A DNA stretch of 64,000 bases from Bin5 sp965208965 (lineage in GTDB: Bacteria > Chloroflexota > Anaerolineae > Caldilineales > Caldilineaceae). The position numbers and the translations under genes are program-made. The notes below the pieces were generated by a model. The model was not told the DNA's origin, did not search any database, and saw only the letters and a program-made list of their open reading frames with translations. Location of the stretch: positions 3,658,001-3,722,000 of the forward strand of contig OZ242384.1 in the NCBI GenBank assembly GCA_965208965.1, given 5' to 3'. Positions 60,758 to 64,000 of the stretch are shown here, piece after piece. Each line of letters opens with the position of its first letter. Position 1 is the first letter of the stretch.

Positions 60758-61759
60758 GTGATTCGCAGAAGGATTCTCTGGCTGTTGATCCTGGTATCGG
60801 CGGCTTTTCTACTTGGCGGTTGTGGGGTCCCACGTGAAGGTGTGGTGGATTGGAACACTGCTGAGGCAGATGGCTGGTGGCAGGTCGTCATCGTGTTTCC
60901 CCTTGCAAAGTCCCTCATCTGGCTGAACACAAGTCTGGTAAATTGGGATATCCCCTATAGCTGGGGCTTTGCGATCATCCTGTTTACGATCATCATCAAG
61001 ATGATTACTTTCCCGTTGACGATGATACAGATAAGGAGTATGCAGGCACAGAAAAACCTTCAGCCTCAACTTCAGGAGCTGCAGAAGAAGTTCGGCAAGA
61101 ATCGGGACAAGATGGCGCAGGAGCAGATGAAGCTTTATCGCGAGGCTGGTGTCAACCCGCTCAGTGGCTGCTTGCCGATGGTCGTGCAGATGCCGGTCCT
61201 TTTCGGACTGTATTCAGCCTTGGTGGCCTTGGGTCCCGCACTGACGGATGCCCGTTTCTTTTGGATTCCCGATCTTGGCTTTCCTGAATTCACGCGGGGC
61301 CTTGCCTGGATTCCCGAGAAATTCAATAATGGTGAGTACCTGCTCTTGCTGGCATACTTGGTACTGCCGGCTCTGCTCATGATTAGCCAGGTCTACATGC
61401 AGCGCATGACGACGGCGACCACGCCCACGGGCAGTGAAGGCCAGGCTGGAATGATGAAGCAGATGACCACGATCATGACGCTCATGTTTGGCTTCTTTAC
61501 GTTGCAGGTGCCGGCAGGTCTTTCGCTGTATTGGGTGACGAGCAACCTGCTGCAATTGGGCCAGACGTACGCCGCCAACTATCTGAGCGGTGTAAACAAC
61601 GCGATTGCCCCTGCAGCGCCCCAAGCCTTGCCGGCCGCGGCCGGCGTGGCTACGTCGGACGGCGGTTCGACCGTGACTCCCGCTGCAGAAGCAACGGAGG
61701 TCGTACGAAAGAGGACGCCTCAGCGCCGGCGGAACCGGCGTAACCGAAAGAGACGATAA
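60758..61759 (+). CDS. yidC: Membrane protein insertase YidC/Oxa1
   Basis: 333 residues from GTG 60758, chosen because AGGAG lies 6 bases upstream. An earlier ATG at 60728 overlaps the hairpin. The leader ILWLLILVSAAFLLGGCG carries a lipobox with Cys near 24. The large periplasmic domain of proteobacterial YidC is absent, as in monoderms. Core marks: ITFPLTMIQIRSMQAQKNLQPQLQELQKKFG near 90, KLYREAGVNPLSGCLPMVVQMPVLFGLY near 128, and five membrane segments. The tail is Ala-rich then very basic (VRKRTPQRRRNRRNRKRR), likely ribosome-binding. Confidence 0.95.
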   Translation: MIRRRILWLLILVSAAFLLGGCGVPREGVVDWNTAEADGWWQVVIVFPLAKSLIWLNTSLVNWDIPYSWGFAIILFTIIIKMITFPLTMIQIRSMQAQKNLQPQLQELQKKFGKNRDKMAQEQMKLYREAGVNPLSGCLPMVVQMPVLFGLYSALVALGPALTDARFFWIPDLGFPEFTRGLAWIPEKFNNGEYLLLLAYLVLPALLMISQVYMQRMTTATTPTGSEGQAGMMKQMTTIMTLMFGFFTLQVPAGLSLYWVTSNLLQLGQTYAANYLSGVNNAIAPAAPQALPAAAGVATSDGGSTVTPAAEATEVVRKRTPQRRRNRRNRKRR

Positions 61760-61760
61760 G

Positions 61761-62615
61761 ATGAACGAAGGTCAGAGCTACGAATACCATGCGAAGACCG
61801 TGGAAGCGGCTGTCGACGAAGGCTGCCGCCAACTTGGTGTCTCCCGGGATGAAATCGAGATCGAAGTGCTCAACGAGGGGAGCCGGGGCATCCTGGGTAT
61901 CGGCGCCTCTGACGCCCTGGTGCGTCTCACACGCAGAGACGCAGTTGAACTCTCGGAAGCTCAGGCCCCGTACAGCGGCGAAGAACCGGAAGAGATAGGG
62001 GCCGATGCAAGGACAGAACCGGAAGAGACGGCCGAGATAGCGTCCGAGGCTCCTCCAGCCGATGACTCCGCAACTGTCGCTGTGGAATCAGACCCTATGG
62101 CTGCGGAAGACACGCAACCGGGGCTCAATGGGGAAGTGGGCGCGGACGACGCGGAATTGGAAGACCTCGCATTCGATCTCTTGAACCAGATATTGGTCCA
62201 TTTGGGCATAAAGGCCGAAATCGAAGTTTCCTGGCAGGACAACCCGGATGACAGCGAACGTGCGCTCAGTCTGAATGTTGTGGGAGAGGAGTTGGGCTTC
62301 CTCATCGGGCGCAATGGCGAGACTCTCGCGAGTATGCAATACCTGATTCGACTCATGGTCAATCAGGAGCTGCATCGTTGGAAGAACATTGTTATTGATA
62401 TAGACGGTTACAAGCAGAGAAGAGCCGAGCAGCTGGACCAGTTGGCCCACCGCCTGGCAGAACAGGTCGTAGCCACTGGGCGGCCTGCCTCCCTGGAACC
62501 AATGCCGGCAAGCGAACGCCGTCTCGTCCATATTGCCTTGCGAAATCACGAGCACGTCTATACGGCAAGTACCGGAGAGGACATCCGCCGCAAAGTTCAG
62601 ATCCTGCTGAAATGA
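61761..62615 (+). CDS. jag: RNA-binding protein KhpB (Jag), R3H-KH domains
   Basis: 284 residues, starting 1 bp after the yidC stop. Jag-N domain is EYHAKTVEAAVDEGCRQLG with GSRGILGIGASDALVRL near 45. A long acidic, low-complexity linker covers ~65-135. KH domain has VVGEELGFLIGRNGETLASMQYLIRLM near 175-200. R3H has RRAEQLDQLAHRLAEQVVATGRPASLEPMPASERRLVHIAL near 217-260. In Gram-positives it works with KhpA on mRNAs and cell elongation. Gene order is the usual one. Confidence 0.95.
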   Translation: MNEGQSYEYHAKTVEAAVDEGCRQLGVSRDEIEIEVLNEGSRGILGIGASDALVRLTRRDAVELSEAQAPYSGEEPEEIGADARTEPEETAEIASEAPPADDSATVAVESDPMAAEDTQPGLNGEVGADDAELEDLAFDLLNQILVHLGIKAEIEVSWQDNPDDSERALSLNVVGEELGFLIGRNGETLASMQYLIRLMVNQELHRWKNIVIDIDGYKQRRAEQLDQLAHRLAEQVVATGRPASLEPMPASERRLVHIALRNHEHVYTASTGEDIRRKVQILLK

Positions 62616-62763
62616 AGTGTGCCCCGGTGCAGCGGCCGCCAGCCGGATGGCTGAGGTACAGGACTGCTCCTCGGCGTTCAGTTTCTTTGGAAGGGAATGG
62701 CGGCGGGCAAGCGGCGACGGACTCGACAGGGGAAACTAGGCGTCTGTAGCTCACGAACCGTCA

Positions 62764-63645
62764 ATGTCGATCGATCTTCTTGCTATAGGGACGGTTACTC
62801 GCGATATCGCGACTGCGGACCCTGCCGCGACCGACTACCTGCTGGGGGGTACTGTTAGCTTTGCCGCGGTCACGGCTGCTCGCCTCGGGCGCCGACCGGC
62901 GATTCTGACTCGAGCGGGTGACGATGTAGACCTGTCTGAATTGAGCGGCCTGGCAGACCTGCACGTTCTTCCTGGCGCCAACACGACGACTTTTGCGAAT
63001 TTGTACTCACCAGACGGACGCGTGCAGTACTGCTACACGCCATCGCCGCCCATTGCAGCAGTGGATATTCCCCCTCATTTGAGGGCGCCTCATATCGCTC
63101 TCCTGGGCCCTCTCGTGAACGAGGTGCCGCCGGAAGTGGCCTCCATTTTTGACGCTGACACGATCGTTGCAGCAGTGCCCCAGGGCTGGATGCGCCGGTG
63201 GGACGAAGCGGGCAGGGTCTACCCGGCGCCATGGCGTGATAGGGAGCAGATCCTTCCCCATCTCGACGCCCTTATCCTGTCGAAAGAGGACATTGACGGC
63301 GACCTGGGCCAGGTTGAAGAGTTTCTTGAGTACATTTCGCTCGTTGTCCTGACCGAGTACCGGGACGGTAGCACGGTCTACAGGCGCAGACCGGACTCGG
63401 AGGTAGAAACCGTCCCTATTCCTCCCCGCCCGGCAACCGAAGTGGACCCTACCGGAGCCGGGGATATATTTGCCACAGCCTTTCTGCTTCGGCTGGATGA
63501 GACGGGAGACCCACTGGACGCCGCACGCTACGCGAATGTAACCGCCTCTTTTGGCGTTGAAGGTCATGGTGTGACTGGGATTCCCAGCCATAAGAAGGTG
63601 TTGGATTATATGGACTTGCATCCCTGGCGGCAGGGCGGCGCATAG
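62764..63645 (+). CDS. PfkB/ribokinase-family carbohydrate kinase
   Basis: 293 residues. It opens IDLLAIGTVTRDIATADPAATDYLLGGTVSFAAVTAARLG, the ribokinase-like substrate loop. ATP-site signature is DPTGAGDIFATAFLLRL near 229, with the catalytic Asp in GAGD. NAVVTASFGVEGHG-type end is present as NVTASFGVEGHGVTG. The first GG-containing motif is less typical, and LADLHVLPGANTTTFANLYSPDG resembles inositol or nucleoside kinases. Substrate not readable. It sits between jag and a ParA gene, where mnmE or rsmG more often occur. Confidence 0.87.
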   Translation: MSIDLLAIGTVTRDIATADPAATDYLLGGTVSFAAVTAARLGRRPAILTRAGDDVDLSELSGLADLHVLPGANTTTFANLYSPDGRVQYCYTPSPPIAAVDIPPHLRAPHIALLGPLVNEVPPEVASIFDADTIVAAVPQGWMRRWDEAGRVYPAPWRDREQILPHLDALILSKEDIDGDLGQVEEFLEYISLVVLTEYRDGSTVYRRRPDSEVETVPIPPRPATEVDPTGAGDIFATAFLLRLDETGDPLDAARYANVTASFGVEGHGVTGIPSHKKVLDYMDLHPWRQGGA

Positions 63646-63713
63646 AAGTTGAATCCTCCACAAGACCGGCTGGTTTGTGTTCGTATAGGTAACTCTTTGA
63701 AACTGCAGGGCAA

Positions 63714-64000
63714 ATGACGGCTCAGATTTTCGCTATCGCCAATCAAAAGGGAGGTGTGGGAAAGACGACAACGGCCGTCAACCTGTGCGCCTACCTGGCC
63801 GGCGCCGGTTGCCAGGTCTTGCTCGTTGACAGCGACCCGCAGGCAAATGCGACGACCAGCCTGGGCATTGACCCCAGAAAACCCGGCACGAGCCTTTACG
63901 ATGTTCTCATGGAAAACAGGCCCGTCCAGGAGGCGGTCACAGGGACAACCCTGCCAGGTTTGAGTCTGGTGCCTGCCAATCTCGACCTGGCTGGCGCGGA
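63714..64000 (+). CDS. parA: ParA/Soj-family chromosome partitioning ATPase, 3' part cut by window edge
   Basis: 95 residues present from ATG 63714, with no stop before the window end. Deviant Walker A KGGVGKTTTAVNLCAYLAGA near 12, then VLLVDSDPQANATTSLGID near 36 with the ParA Asp. It would partner a ParB/Spo0J to place the origin region. Its position after the rpmH-jag group supports a chromosome origin nearby. Confidence 0.93.
   Translation, partial: MTAQIFAIANQKGGVGKTTTAVNLCAYLAGAGCQVLLVDSDPQANATTSLGIDPRKPGTSLYDVLMENRPVQEAVTGTTLPGLSLVPANLDLAGA

Overview
This 64 kb window comes from a GC-rich bacterial chromosome. My best inference is a member of the Chloroflexota, probably near Caldilineae. 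The reasons are a large stock of sugar-acid and aromatic-type catabolic enzymes (Gfo/Idh/MocA, enolase-superfamily, PhyH, FAH and MDR families), plant-like LRR repeats, a short YidC with a lipoprotein-type leader as in monoderms, several TTG and GTG starts, and noncoding TGACCAC / GGGCAGGC repeats between genes. This is family-level reasoning from the sequence, with no database match behind it.

Layout. 1-2 kb: a cut-off GntR/FCD regulator and an M20 amidohydrolase. 2.1-4.6 kb: an IS5-family (IS427-like) element with a textbook -1 slippery heptamer, then an intact ISAs1 element with a perfect 10-bp target duplication that landed in a degenerate tandem repeat. 4.7-8.1 kb: a metallo-beta-lactamase-fold protein with an incomplete metal site, an RNase H-like protein, and a folD-fchA operon. 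8.4-18.4 kb: two large GT-C-like membrane proteins bracketing a small catabolic cluster (MDR dehydrogenase, epimerase, enolase-superfamily dehydratase, DJ-1/PfpI, haloacid dehalogenase). 18.5-22.2 kb: a peptide/nickel-type ABC importer without its ATPases. 22.5-31.6 kb: MDR dehydrogenase, MOP-type exporter, a five-gene minus-strand catabolic operon (TIM-barrel isomerase, SDR, Gfo/Idh/MocA, PhyH, Gfo/Idh/MocA) and another MDR. 31.8-40.6 kb: a sugar-type ABC importer with amidohydrolase, crotonase, FAH-family hydratase and a shikimate-dehydrogenase-like protein, interrupted by two minus-strand methyltransferase-fold genes. 40.7-48.3 kb: an uncharacterised 585-aa protein, MFS exporter, ThuA, DapA-family aldolase/lyase, enolase-superfamily dehydratase and MDR. 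48.5-51.1 kb: an LRR / GIY-YIG gene broken by an IS701-family element. 51.3-57.4 kb: ornithine cyclodeaminase/mu-crystallin, double GNAT, anmK and priA. 57.5-64 kb: the origin-proximal group rpmH-rnpA-yidD-yidC-jag, a PfkB kinase and the start of a ParA/Soj gene.

How the genes work together. The middle 40 kb reads as repeated modules of importer + dehydrogenase + dehydratase + isomerase, suited to scavenging varied sugars, sugar acids and small aromatics. The folD-fchA pair looks like a division of labour, because FolD has lost the conserved cyclohydrolase lysine and a dedicated cyclohydrolase is translationally coupled to it. The most striking single reconstruction is at 48.5-51.1 kb. Removing the IS701 element and one copy of its CTAA target repeat rejoins an eight-repeat LRR domain in frame with a GIY-YIG nuclease domain, which implies an ancestral LRR-GIY-YIG fusion that is now dead (one IS, one nonsense codon).
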